Shown piece by piece: positions 36,572 through 45,689 of a DNA stretch of 46,033 nt (the first letter of the stretch is position 1; the number at the start of each line of letters is the position of its first letter). The stretch is from a virus, in IMG/VR virus record IMGVR_UViG_3300044801_000258, positions 1-46,033 of that record. One strand, given 5' to 3'. Position numbers and translations under genes: made by a program. The notes beneath the pieces are model-generated. The model saw nothing but the letters and a program-made list of their open reading frames with translations, searched no databases and had not been told where the DNA came from.

Positions 36572-39500
36572 ATGGCTAGCGTTCAACAATACTACCCGAA
36601 TTCGTTCTTCGCCGATCAGCAGGCGGCGCTGCAGTGGCTATTATCGCGCCAGCAGGCTCAAAATTCGGATTGGGAAGCCGCCGTGCTCGAGACGGGCTTC
36701 CCCGGCACCACCGAGCCTGGGGCGCCCTACGTGCCCAGCCTGCCCGCGCTCATCGAGTGCGCGATCGTCGACCTGGTCTACGCGAAAGCGCTCAGCTCGA
36801 CTTATTTCGACCTCGAAACCGTGGAAAACCTGATCATGGCGCCGCCGCCCGGCCAGGCCCTGGACAACCAAGGCGGTCCGGACGGCTTCCCGGTGAATTA
36901 CTCGCCCACGCCCACCGGCCTGGGGAACATGTTCATGCCCGTGTATCCACTGAGCGCGGGCCAGATCTCGGCAGCCTACGCGGCGAATGTGGCGAAGTAC
37001 GATCCTTACGGCCATGGCGTCAATATGTGCACGCCGAGCGGCTTGCAATACCTGCACCCGCTTGCCGGGATGGACGTTTACGGCTACCTGCTCAACCTCC
37101 AGCCGGGGCAAACCTACCGCATTGATTTGTTTGTACTCGACAGCGGAGGGACGTTTCATTATCAGTCGAGCGCGCTGTGGCAAGGGCCATTCGAGACCGG
37201 GGGGCAGTGCCAAGGCCAACAGCCCGCGCCCAGTTGTTTCCAGTCTTACTTGACGCCCGATGGGTACTGGGGGGCGCAAATCACCATGGCGGGCCTGGTG
37301 GTGGCCGCCGCCTATCCTGCCAGCGTCACCCAGCCGAGTTCGGGCTGGACGGGCGCGGCGCTGCCCGCGGGCTGGGTTTGCCACTCGAATACCGGCGTGG
37401 GGCAAAAACTCGAAGGCTATTTCGCCCGGCTTTATTCCTACGACGGCTCGGAAACGCTCGAGGAAGACAACATCCCTATCATCGTCCAGGACCTCCAGCA
37501 CGCGCGCTGCGGGTCGTCTCTGGTGCCGGCGGCGGGGCAAGTGACGCTGCACATCCTCTACAGCGATCCCGTGCTGGAAGAGCCGGTGCTGGTCTACACC
37601 TCGCTTGCAGGCGAATCCGCTTTTGCCGACTTGCCGCTTTCTTACATCGTCCCCAGCTCCGACCCGGCTTACGTGCCCGACCCGAGCGCGTCGAGCGCGC
37701 CCGCGCCCCAAAACCGCAGCAGGATTTACGATTGCGCGCTGGGCATCATGGTGTTTGCAGCTTCGGGGAATTTCCACGCGGCGGCTGAAATCATCGCCGA
37801 GCTGGATGCGATTCTGGCGAATCCCGTGACGTCGCCCGGCCAGGTGCTCGAAAACGGCGCGGGATCGAGCGCGCGGTGGACGAAGAGCAATGGAGGGGAC
37901 TCCGTGAGCGACGTCGCGGACCCCTCCTACCCGCCTTCGGGCGGAAACGTAGTGGATTTCCACGCGCTCGCCGGCGGCGACTCGTTCACCTACTCCGGCA
38001 GCGGCTTCCCGGACGCTACCGACACTGCTGTGCAGTGGTCCTACAAGGCAGCCGCGGGCGCCGCTTTCATCTTCACCATCACCGTCACTTCGGCGGCCGG
38101 CAAGGTCACCACAATCAAGGCAAGCGCCATGGCGCGCACGTCGCGAGGGCGATTCCCGCCCACACTGCCGCCAGGCACCTATAGTGGCACCGAAATCCTG
38201 ATCCCTGTCGATTTGGGCAACGGCTCGTGGCAAGACCACACCCTGATGGTGGGGCAATTGGTCGCCCAGGTCGCGGGCGATGAGCTGACTGCGATCACAG
38301 GCTTCGCAGTTGAAATGGGCGCGGCCGGCGACCTCTATTTCAACGCCCTGGCGGTCTCGAGCCCGCAGCCCGCAGGGTCGCTCTTCGAAAGCTACGACAC
38401 ATTTCACGGCCAGCCCGACCAGAAGATCATCCGCGCCGGAACGCTGGGCTGGCTGTGTTATGCCTACGCATTCTACATGGTGCAGTCGGGAGACTATACC
38501 CCGGCGGTGTCGCTCCAAGCCATGATCGCGTTTTTGTTGATGCTCCAATCTTCCAACGCGGACCTTACGAACGACCTCTACCGGCAGGGTTTTGGGTCGT
38601 ATCCCGCGCCCGATTATCAACTCACCCCAGGCGCGCTTCTCTCCGTGCGCACGCGCGACCAGGCGATTCTGTACTTCGCTTTCACGCGCGCTGCGGCGGT
38701 TTTGGTTGCTGCCAGCGTTCAACTCCTGAAAACCAACAGCATCACATTGTCTCAAGCCGCTTCGATGCAAAGCGCCGGGCGGGCGCTTGGTGCGGTGCCA
38801 GCCACCATCGCCGCCAAGGTTATCGCCAACCTCTACATTCCGGCCAGCGGCGGCGTCCCCGGGCACTTTGCGCAGGGCGCGAGCGCGAGCGGGCTCGACA
38901 CCTCGGAAAACCTGGAAGCGCAGACTTGGGGCGCACTGCTGGCCCATGCTGCCGGTCAGGACGGCATTGCGCTTCAGTGCCTGGACTTCGCCCAGGACAC
39001 TTTCTACCTCGCTAACCAGACGATTGCCGAGACAGAGGTCGCCAATGCCTGGAACGAGGTTTACGAGCAGGCGCGAGCGTTCAACGGCTACAAGCCTTTT
39101 GCCGACTCCGCAGGCGGCTATTCCGGGTCGCCTGCAAGCGTCTCCCAGGAAGGCACCTGGGGAGCGATCCTAGCCATTCTGGCGCTTTACGACGCGCCAG
39201 GCCTTAGCTCTGCCTTGGGCGAGGTCCTCGACACGCTGCTGGCCACCCTGATCGTGAGCCAGCGCACGGTTTGGCAAGCGGCGCTTGCCTCAGACGTTCC
39301 GGGCGACGTGGGCGCGACCCTGGCCTATTCACTGGCTTCGCGCGCCATGCCCTGGCAGTTTTTCGTTTGGGCGGGGTTTGGCGCTACGGCTTGGGAATGG
39401 CTTACGGCAAACGCCCCTGGCTTGGTGCTCACCGCCGCCAACGTGGTCACCGTGCTACCCAACATGAAGATCCCCTCGGGCATGTCGCAAAACGTGACGG

Positions 39501-40954
39501 AAGAGGAAGGCGCGTCCAGCGTGGGCGGCATGACCATCGAATTCATCGATCCCAGCGGGTTGCTCAAGCAGCTTGCGGCGGAGAATGCGCTGGTGGGGCA
39601 GACGGTCGAGTTCCAAATGGGTTTCCCGTCGCAAGCTTTGGGCGATTTCGTTACCTTGCATGTGGCGCAAATCGTCTCCGTGGGCTACTCGAAGGAAGGG
39701 AAAATTCTGATCGAGCTGCGCGATGTGCAGCGGTTCGTAGCCGGCAAGCAAATCTTCAAGCTGGGTGGCCCGTTCCCCTGGGCACCCGGCGAAGCGAGCC
39801 AGCAGCCGATTGGCGACGCCTGCGAGTTTAACGCGCTGCCGGTGAGCGACAAAAACCCGCGCTGGATTCAGGGCAACCCCATCCGAATCGCCCTGGCAGT
39901 GCTGCAAAACGAGTTGGGGGTGGGGCAAGATCCGGCGCTCTTTAGGTCGACTTACGTGCTCGAGCAGCTTGCGGATGTTTATTCGAGCGAGCAGGACTAC
40001 CTGCCCGCGCCGCTGCCCGCCGGCTGGCAGATCTATAAATGCCTCTCGAACGGCCACGGCTACCAGTTCGACGACTCGACGCTGATCAATCCCAACCAAT
40101 ACATCGACGTTCCCCAGTGGCTGAACCTGGCCGACAGCGTATTTTCCGGCGACCATTTCGAGTTCAAAATAACGCGCTCGGCGGAGGGCAAGGGCTGGAT
40201 CGAAGACCAGATTTTCAAACCCCTGGGGATCTATCTGATTTGCGGCGCAGACGGCAAGCTGCGCCTGAAAACCATGCGCCCGCAGCCCTGGCAGCCGGTG
40301 ATTTTCCAATTCAATCAGAAAAATATCCTCTCCATCCCGGAAGTCGTCCGGCAGCCGGTGCTCAACGTGGTGACGGTGAAGACGGACGTGGACGTGGAAG
40401 GCGATTCGAGGTCCGGGCTGACGCTTTCGGCGCGCGCTTACCAAAACCAGACGACCCTGGAGCAGCCCACCTCGATCATCGTCTATCGCCAGGAATACGC
40501 GCACCAGGTGGAATCGACGGGGTTGCGGGTGAACTACGGCGGCATGCTGCGCGCTACGCTGGTGGCCGACCGCATCTTCCGCCGGCACGCATTCGCGCCG
40601 CCCGCGTACCGCTTTGAAGCCTTCCTGGCGGCCGCCCAAGTCGAGATTGGCGACCTGGTGACGCTGACCCACCCCAAAGCGCTGGACCTGCAGGGCGGCA
40701 CGCTGAGCCTGGTGAATGTGCCTTGCGAAGTGATTGAGCGGAAACCTAACTGGGCGCAAGGCAGGATCGAATTTTTGCTGTTCGATCGCCGCTACCTGAA
40801 CGTGGGCAACCCGTATCAGGTCTACCCCAGCGCCCAGGGGGAAATTGCCTGGGACGAAGCCAATCCGCAACTGCGCCAACAGTATATGTTCGTGTCGTCT
40901 GCGGCGCTGGGTGGGGAGAATGACGATGGGACGCCGGGGAACACGATTTTCTGA
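36572..40954 (+). CDS. very large tail hub/tip protein with toroid-like N-terminal region
   Basis: 1460 residues. The C-terminal 490 or so (KILIELRDVQRFVAGKQIF; FEFKITRSAEGKGWIEDQIF; NVVTVKTDVDVEG; EIGDLVTLTHPKALDL) look like a siphovirus tail-hub/tip attachment protein. The N-terminal 950 contain helical hairpins (YDCALGIMVFAASGNFHAAA; TLGWLCYAYAFYMVQSGDYT; AQTWGALLAHAAGQDGIALQ) suggestive of an alpha/alpha toroid glycosidase fold, split by a beta domain (about 430-600). Catalytic residues could not be assigned. The product would be exceptionally large for a hub. Confidence 0.65.
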   Translation: MASVQQYYPNSFFADQQAALQWLLSRQQAQNSDWEAAVLETGFPGTTEPGAPYVPSLPALIECAIVDLVYAKALSSTYFDLETVENLIMAPPPGQALDNQGGPDGFPVNYSPTPTGLGNMFMPVYPLSAGQISAAYAANVAKYDPYGHGVNMCTPSGLQYLHPLAGMDVYGYLLNLQPGQTYRIDLFVLDSGGTFHYQSSALWQGPFETGGQCQGQQPAPSCFQSYLTPDGYWGAQITMAGLVVAAAYPASVTQPSSGWTGAALPAGWVCHSNTGVGQKLEGYFARLYSYDGSETLEEDNIPIIVQDLQHARCGSSLVPAAGQVTLHILYSDPVLEEPVLVYTSLAGESAFADLPLSYIVPSSDPAYVPDPSASSAPAPQNRSRIYDCALGIMVFAASGNFHAAAEIIAELDAILANPVTSPGQVLENGAGSSARWTKSNGGDSVSDVADPSYPPSGGNVVDFHALAGGDSFTYSGSGFPDATDTAVQWSYKAAAGAAFIFTITVTSAAGKVTTIKASAMARTSRGRFPPTLPPGTYSGTEILIPVDLGNGSWQDHTLMVGQLVAQVAGDELTAITGFAVEMGAAGDLYFNALAVSSPQPAGSLFESYDTFHGQPDQKIIRAGTLGWLCYAYAFYMVQSGDYTPAVSLQAMIAFLLMLQSSNADLTNDLYRQGFGSYPAPDYQLTPGALLSVRTRDQAILYFAFTRAAAVLVAASVQLLKTNSITLSQAASMQSAGRALGAVPATIAAKVIANLYIPASGGVPGHFAQGASASGLDTSENLEAQTWGALLAHAAGQDGIALQCLDFAQDTFYLANQTIAETEVANAWNEVYEQARAFNGYKPFADSAGGYSGSPASVSQEGTWGAILAILALYDAPGLSSALGEVLDTLLATLIVSQRTVWQAALASDVPGDVGATLAYSLASRAMPWQFFVWAGFGATAWEWLTANAPGLVLTAANVVTVLPNMKIPSGMSQNVTEEEGASSVGGMTIEFIDPSGLLKQLAAENALVGQTVEFQMGFPSQALGDFVTLHVAQIVSVGYSKEGKILIELRDVQRFVAGKQIFKLGGPFPWAPGEASQQPIGDACEFNALPVSDKNPRWIQGNPIRIALAVLQNELGVGQDPALFRSTYVLEQLADVYSSEQDYLPAPLPAGWQIYKCLSNGHGYQFDDSTLINPNQYIDVPQWLNLADSVFSGDHFEFKITRSAEGKGWIEDQIFKPLGIYLICGADGKLRLKTMRPQPWQPVIFQFNQKNILSIPEVVRQPVLNVVTVKTDVDVEGDSRSGLTLSARAYQNQTTLEQPTSIIVYRQEYAHQVESTGLRVNYGGMLRATLVADRIFRRHAFAPPAYRFEAFLAAAQVEIGDLVTLTHPKALDLQGGTLSLVNVPCEVIERKPNWAQGRIEFLLFDRRYLNVGNPYQVYPSAQGEIAWDEANPQLRQQYMFVSSAALGGENDDGTPGNTIF

Positions 40955-41003
40955 TCGGATCATCGGGAGATCGGGTCATCGGGTCATTTGTGAATGGTGA
41001 ATT
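40950..41003. repeat. ATCGGATC / GAATGGTGAAT arrays
   Basis: ATCGGATCATCGGGAGATCGGGTCATCGGGTCATT and then GTGAATGGTGAATTATGAATG, abutting the next start codon. Confidence 0.6.
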
Positions 41004-41357
41004 ATGAATGATGAATCGAAGGATCGAAGAAATCCTCCTGTGGATCGAACCAAGCAGACGCTTACGGATGGATCGCCGGTGACGCCGGATCACCGTGAGA
41101 TCAACCAGAAGACCGGGCAGCAAAGGGCGTACGTCGTGTTGAGCGCGGGTGAGCGCGCCAAGGGCTTCGTGCGCCCGGTCCGGACGACATATACGCACCT
41201 CGTCTGTGGCACGGATATGACTATGTCGCTTGCGATCGCTGAAAATTATGCTCGCGATCCAGGGTTTTACTCTGGGACGTTTTGCGTCATCTGCAGGACG
41301 CACCGGCCCCTGACGGAGTTCGTTTGGAAGGGCACCGACGAACAGGTGGGTTCGTAG
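41004..41357 (+). CDS. phage hypothetical protein with Cys motif
   Basis: 117 residues. The C-terminal half (HLVCGTDMTMSLAIAENYAR, then FCVICRTHRPLTEFVWKGTD) resembles a phage protein family found near tail-tip genes, with a CxxC and conserved RDP.FYSGTFC segment. Function unknown. The N-terminus is hydrophilic; the ATG lies at the end of a repeat array. Confidence 0.6.
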   Translation: MNDESKDRRNPPVDRTKQTLTDGSPVTPDHREINQKTGQQRAYVVLSAGERAKGFVRPVRTTYTHLVCGTDMTMSLAIAENYARDPGFYSGTFCVICRTHRPLTEFVWKGTDEQVGS

Positions 41358-41391
41358 AGGAGAGCTGATAACTGAAAGCTGAGAGCTGCAA

Positions 41392-41889
41392 ATGAGCCAA
41401 CTATCTCTAGCCAGCATCCCTGGGTTTTTCGACATCGCCGACAGCGCCATGGCGGCCGGGCAAGCGGTTACGGACGATATCCTACTGAAGCTCTCGCACA
41501 ATGCGAAGTTTGCGGCGGTGCGCGGCAAGCAGATCTATATGGGTTTCTACGCCAACGGGAACACCGTGCCCACCCCCGTGGATCCTGACGATGGCTATGC
41601 CTATGCGCGCTCGGAGTGCCAGTTCGTTTGGCTGATCTATTCGAACCGCGCGCCTGGAGCGGGCTTCATCCCCGGCCAACAGCTTCCTGCGCCCATAGCG
41701 AGCTCGCAGGCTGGGAACCTTTATAACTTCCCCGGCGGCTGGGACATCAACGATGCCACGGGGTTGGTGAGCTTGCGGACGACTTACAATACCGCCACCG
41801 GCGGCGGGCTCACCGAAGTGGTGAACAACGACGGCATTGTGAAGGTTTATGCGAATTGTTTGCGCTCGAGCATCAACGTGGCGGATTAG
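41392..41889 (+). CDS. tail-tip associated protein
   Basis: 165 residues. Beta-rich (KQIYMGFYANGNTVPTPVDP; LYNFPGGWDINDATGLVSLR), no signal peptide, no recognised family. It is preceded by an AGCTGA array (41361-41390). Lies in the tail-tip/spike block. Confidence 0.5.
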   Translation: MSQLSLASIPGFFDIADSAMAAGQAVTDDILLKLSHNAKFAAVRGKQIYMGFYANGNTVPTPVDPDDGYAYARSECQFVWLIYSNRAPGAGFIPGQQLPAPIASSQAGNLYNFPGGWDINDATGLVSLRTTYNTATGGGLTEVVNNDGIVKVYANCLRSSINVAD

Positions 41890-41951
41890 GAAGGGAACAG
41901 GGAACAGAGGATGAACGCTGAAAGCTGATAGCTGAAAGCTGAGAGCTTACT

Positions 41952-42602
41952 ATGGCAGTCACAAGGATAATCCTTCCCCGCAAGGGTTTCGTCCAGTCGC
42001 AACACGGCCTGACGCAGTACGAAGGCGACCAGGACGCCAACTGGGCGCTCCTGGACGCCAACGTTGCCTTCATGAGCGACGTGGCCGGCGCGGTCAGCGG
42101 CGTGGCGGGCGACTTGGGATGGAACGGGGTGGCGTCCGGTTTTGTGCTTTCTACCTCAAGCAGCTTGGCGCCCGGAATCACCGCTGGGGTGCTTTACGCC
42201 AACGGGATCCGCTACGCCGCGAGCGTGGCGCCCACGCTTCCAGCCGCTCCGGCCAGCCTTACCAGCTACCTGTTTTATAATTCGGCCACTGGCTTTTACT
42301 ATCAGTCTTCACTGGCGCCAGCCACGGCCGGCGATGCGCTCATAGGCGTGGTCGTGGCGGGGGCGAGCGCCATCACGTCAGTCACCACAGCAACCACGCT
42401 CTTTGGCCAAATAAGCCTGGCGCCCTCGGCGGCTGGTGCTTTCATCGTGGCCCACATTTTGGGGCGAGTGCCAACTTGCGCGACCGTCCGCATGACTAGC
42501 GGCGGCGCGATCTGGTTCCAGTCGCCCACTGACATGGACGGCGTGAACCTGTATCTCGTGGCGTCCGCGCCGGGGGTTACAGGAAAGGCGGTAATATGGT
42601 GA
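41952..42602 (+). CDS. tail fibre-like protein
   Basis: 216 residues. The N-terminus (TRIILPRKGFVQSQHGLTQYEGDQDANWALLDAN) and Ala/Ser/Thr/Gly-rich beta sequence to the end (VNLYLVASAPGVTGKAVIW) fit phage tail-fibre anchor proteins. Its stop overlaps the start of the spike gene, so the two are probably co-translated and may interact. Confidence 0.55.
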   Translation: MAVTRIILPRKGFVQSQHGLTQYEGDQDANWALLDANVAFMSDVAGAVSGVAGDLGWNGVASGFVLSTSSSLAPGITAGVLYANGIRYAASVAPTLPAAPASLTSYLFYNSATGFYYQSSLAPATAGDALIGVVVAGASAITSVTTATTLFGQISLAPSAAGAFIVAHILGRVPTCATVRMTSGGAIWFQSPTDMDGVNLYLVASAPGVTGKAVIW

Positions 42603-45130
42603 AATCGCGCATCTCAAATCTCAAATCGCAAATTCCTCACGGCGCTCTGCTGGGCATGCTGCTGCTCGTGGTGCTGCTCGGGCTTTTCAGCCTGGTCGAC
42701 CCCGTCCATTCTCAGATCCCTGGAGGCGCGCCATTCTTCCCCGCCGTCGCCAACTGGCTGGTTGACAAGGGCAGCGAGAAGTACAACGTGCTGGGATACG
42801 GAGCGGTCGCTGACGAGCGCATGGTCACAGACGCCGTCACCACGGCCGGCTCCGCCACCGTCACTTCCGCTACGGCTGCCTTTACCAGCGCTGATAATGC
42901 GCGGATCGCTAAAGTCTCCGCCGGGGCAGCCGGCTTTGCGGCCGGGACTTACGTTTCTGGGGGCAGCTTCACCGGCGCAGCGGGGACCACTTGCACGGTA
43001 TCCAGCTTTAATGGAGGAGGCTCGGGCGCCATGGGCACTCTGACGCTCACCGGGACCAATACGGTCGCGGGTGGAACGTATTTGGGCATGTTGACGTTCG
43101 GTAGCGGCTACACAACATCGTCCACCTCAGCCACACTGAGCGCCGGCCCCGGCCCAGTCCCCGTGCCGGCGGCCTGTAGCGGAACGATTACCGTCGCGGC
43201 CACCACGCTGTATTATCTCCCCATCGTTACCAGCCTCACCGTGGTGAACTCGACCACAGCCACGCTGGGCGCGAACGCGGTTTTCAGCGTCACCGGGGCC
43301 ACCCTCAGCATCGGCACAGACAACGCCTCGGCGTTTGCCGCAACGGCTGCCGCCGCTTACGCCGCGGGAGCGCCCACGCCGACGTGGTATGCCCCGCCAG
43401 GGAATTACCTCTACACGGGTGGAATGAGCTTCGCGCATTCCGTCACAGTGCGCTGCGAGCCAGGGGCGCATCTTGATTACGCGGGAACCGCGCATGCCGT
43501 GGATATCGGTCCGGCGTCGGGCCTGAGCTTCATCAACTACGACAACCAGCCCTACCTTATGGAGGACTGCGGATTCCAAGGGGCAGAAATCGCTTCCGAG
43601 GGAATCTACGTGAACCAGTTCTTGGGCAACGTCCGGCTGACCGAGCTTCATTTCGGCAGCACTGGCGCGGCCAACAGCAGCTTTGGCTACGAGAACAATT
43701 TCGAGCTGTATCTCGCGGGCGAAGCCTGGCACCTCCACGTAGACCACAACTCCTGGTGGAACACAGACGCGGTGGTGCAGGGACCGGGGGGATACTGCAA
43801 GGCGCCGCACCAGTGGATGTACATTGGGGCGGGAAGCGTGAACGCGTTAGATAACGAGCTCTGGATTAAAGACAACATGGCGCTGAATACCCAGCCGATT
43901 GGCGCGGGGCTGCAACCCTGCCTGGGCGGGATAGGGATTTGGGACAAAGGCGGATACCACGTCATCTCCCACAATGATATCGCTTGGTGGAACCCGATGG
44001 TCCGCGTAGCCTCCCAGAACAACATCCCCTCCTTGATCCTGAGCGAAAATACGCTGGAAATGGGCGCGGGCGCCTTCTATCCCGGCCCTTACACGGGGAT
44101 TCAGTTCGGCGAGCCGGGCGGCTCTGGAGAAGTCGGCGGCATGCAGATCCTGAACAACCAGATACAGTTCAGCTCCAACTGCCATTTCCTGGGGCCGGGC
44201 AACTCTTCTGAGTTGCTCACTTACACGCGCCTGATCGGCAACCAATCCCCAGGCGTTCCCGGCCTTACCTATATGGTCTATGAGAACAATCTGGCCGGGC
44301 AGCCGATGAACATCGCCCGCGAGAACTTTTGGGGATGGTTCGGCTCCATCTACTCGCCCGGCAGCAACATCACGCCATGGTACGGCATATACGCGCAGGG
44401 GCCCGTGATCGTCACCGGGCTCGGCGGAGAGCAAGGCTATCTGTCCGTCCCACCCGCCACTTCGGTTTTTCAAATGAGCTTTAACTTCGACCAGAACACC
44501 ATGCAGAATTTCGACCCGACGATTGGCGGCAGTTTTTTCAATCTGGTTCCGGGCGGAGTGAATTGGTACTGGGTTCCGAGCGGAGCTTCACCAACCGCCC
44601 TATTATCGTGGGTCATGCGGCCGGGCCCCACTCTTGGAGAGGATTGGAGTTTTGGCTGCGGGGAAGCGATGGGGGGAGGGAACTGCTACATCGACAACCT
44701 CATGGGGCAAGGAGGCGGGGTGATCCTCGGTGGTATGACTCCGAAGATTGCCGGGCAAGGCCAGCCGGTCACCATCTATAACAACGTTACAGACAAGCAA
44801 GTGGAGTTTGCGGTGCAGTCTGTTGGGACCGACAGCGGCAGAAATGCCGTGCTGATAGGCTCCCATGTGGTTTTCCCGGTCACCAGCGCTCCTACGGTCA
44901 CGGGAGCAGGCTGCAGCTATGTCCGCGGGAACGATTCCGTGGGCGTGATCGCGGCTACCGGCCCTGACACCTGCACGGTCACATTCGCGAGCCCGTTCAC
45001 GTCGCCGGTCTGCTTAGTGACCGCGACTGTGAGGACGGAATATCCGACATGTGAGGCTTACACGACTTACGCCACGATCACCACAGTGGCTGCAGGTTCC
45101 GTCTATTACAGCATCGCCGACACGCAGTGA
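42596..45130 (+). CDS. tail spike with right-handed beta-helix domain
   Basis: 844 residues. The N-terminus has repeat-encoded residues (SRISNLKSQI), then a hydrophobic segment (ALLGMLLLVVLLGLFSLV). YNVLGYGAVADERMVTDAV marks the start of the pectate-lyase-type beta helix, which is interrupted by the Ser/Thr/Gly/Cys module (about 117-198) and continues to about residue 740. A small C-terminal domain follows with paired Cys (VTGAGCSYVRGNDSV; TSPVCLVTATVRT). It probably binds or cleaves a surface polysaccharide and defines host range. Confidence 0.65.
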   Translation: MVKSRISNLKSQIPHGALLGMLLLVVLLGLFSLVDPVHSQIPGGAPFFPAVANWLVDKGSEKYNVLGYGAVADERMVTDAVTTAGSATVTSATAAFTSADNARIAKVSAGAAGFAAGTYVSGGSFTGAAGTTCTVSSFNGGGSGAMGTLTLTGTNTVAGGTYLGMLTFGSGYTTSSTSATLSAGPGPVPVPAACSGTITVAATTLYYLPIVTSLTVVNSTTATLGANAVFSVTGATLSIGTDNASAFAATAAAAYAAGAPTPTWYAPPGNYLYTGGMSFAHSVTVRCEPGAHLDYAGTAHAVDIGPASGLSFINYDNQPYLMEDCGFQGAEIASEGIYVNQFLGNVRLTELHFGSTGAANSSFGYENNFELYLAGEAWHLHVDHNSWWNTDAVVQGPGGYCKAPHQWMYIGAGSVNALDNELWIKDNMALNTQPIGAGLQPCLGGIGIWDKGGYHVISHNDIAWWNPMVRVASQNNIPSLILSENTLEMGAGAFYPGPYTGIQFGEPGGSGEVGGMQILNNQIQFSSNCHFLGPGNSSELLTYTRLIGNQSPGVPGLTYMVYENNLAGQPMNIARENFWGWFGSIYSPGSNITPWYGIYAQGPVIVTGLGGEQGYLSVPPATSVFQMSFNFDQNTMQNFDPTIGGSFFNLVPGGVNWYWVPSGASPTALLSWVMRPGPTLGEDWSFGCGEAMGGGNCYIDNLMGQGGGVILGGMTPKIAGQGQPVTIYNNVTDKQVEFAVQSVGTDSGRNAVLIGSHVVFPVTSAPTVTGAGCSYVRGNDSVGVIAATGPDTCTVTFASPFTSPVCLVTATVRTEYPTCEAYTTYATITTVAAGSVYYSIADTQ

Positions 45131-45378
45131 GCAGAAGACCTTATTCGCCGCGGATATTTCGCTGGGAGATCTCACAGACTGACCAAGAATCGGACGTGCT
45201 GGGATGGATAGCATCAAGCGCGGCAGTCACGCGGATTCAGGGCTGCCGGCAGGCTCAGGAAGCGGGTGACGACGTGATGTTACTAGGCATGCCAAGTGGT
45301 GCACCGCTGCTCGAGCCTCTGCTTCGAGTGTGCTTTCCACAGGGACCGGCTCTGGTGCCGTCGATTGAGGAATCGTAG
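45127..45378 (+). CDS. doubtful small ORF after the spike gene
   Basis: 83 residues starting with a GTG that overlaps the spike stop (GTGA). The composition is not characteristic, no ribosome-binding site is visible and no family is recognised. It may be the last small gene of the prophage or simply an open frame in its right-end DNA. Confidence 0.25.
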   Translation: MSRRPYSPRIFRWEISQTDQESDVLGWIASSAAVTRIQGCRQAQEAGDDVMLLGMPSGAPLLEPLLRVCFPQGPALVPSIEES

Positions 45379-45472
45379 GATGGTAAGGCTCTAGGCCTCT
45401 TCATAGGCAGCGCTTGACTCGTATGTACGCCTGTGGAAATCTAACACTTTAGGTGTCTGTGGGGGCACGATA

Positions 45473-45552
45473 TGACACGATCCCTCACTTTTTGGGCGGC
45501 CCGCCCCGCCTTATGACATCATCCCTCATTGCGATGTGACCCGATCCCTCAC
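45473..45552 (+). repeat. three copies of TGAC.CGATCCCTCA, transposon-end-like
   Basis: TGACACGATCCCTCAC (45473-45488), TGACATCATCCCTCAT (45514-45529) and TGACCCGATCCCTCAC (45537-45552). Spaced direct repeats at an end are what transposase-binding sites of Mu-like phages and IS21-like elements look like. A matching set at the left end was not found. Confidence 0.5.
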
Positions 45553-45567
45553 CACCCACAAGAGGGT

Positions 45568-45604
45568 GTCCCGCTGCCGGCGCTTTCACCAGCCGGAGCG
45601 GGAC
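45568..45604. other. stem-loop
   Basis: GTCCCGCT - G bulge - CCGGC - 10-nt loop - GCCGG - AGCGGGAC: 13 base pairs with one bulge. No U-run follows, so it is not a typical intrinsic terminator. Confidence 0.6.
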
Positions 45605-45689
45605 GGGTCAGGGGTCGCTTGCACGCTAACGACTGATCAGAGGGCGAACACGACGAAGTAACCCCTCACCTGGCTCGCTCCGCTCGCCA

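Noticed and set aside
36641-38947. 768-residue open frame on the minus strand
   Set aside because: Antisense to the large hub gene. The plus frame has tail-protein features and normal third-position GC bias; the minus frame is rich in Arg/His/Gly, as expected for a shadow of GC-rich coding DNA.
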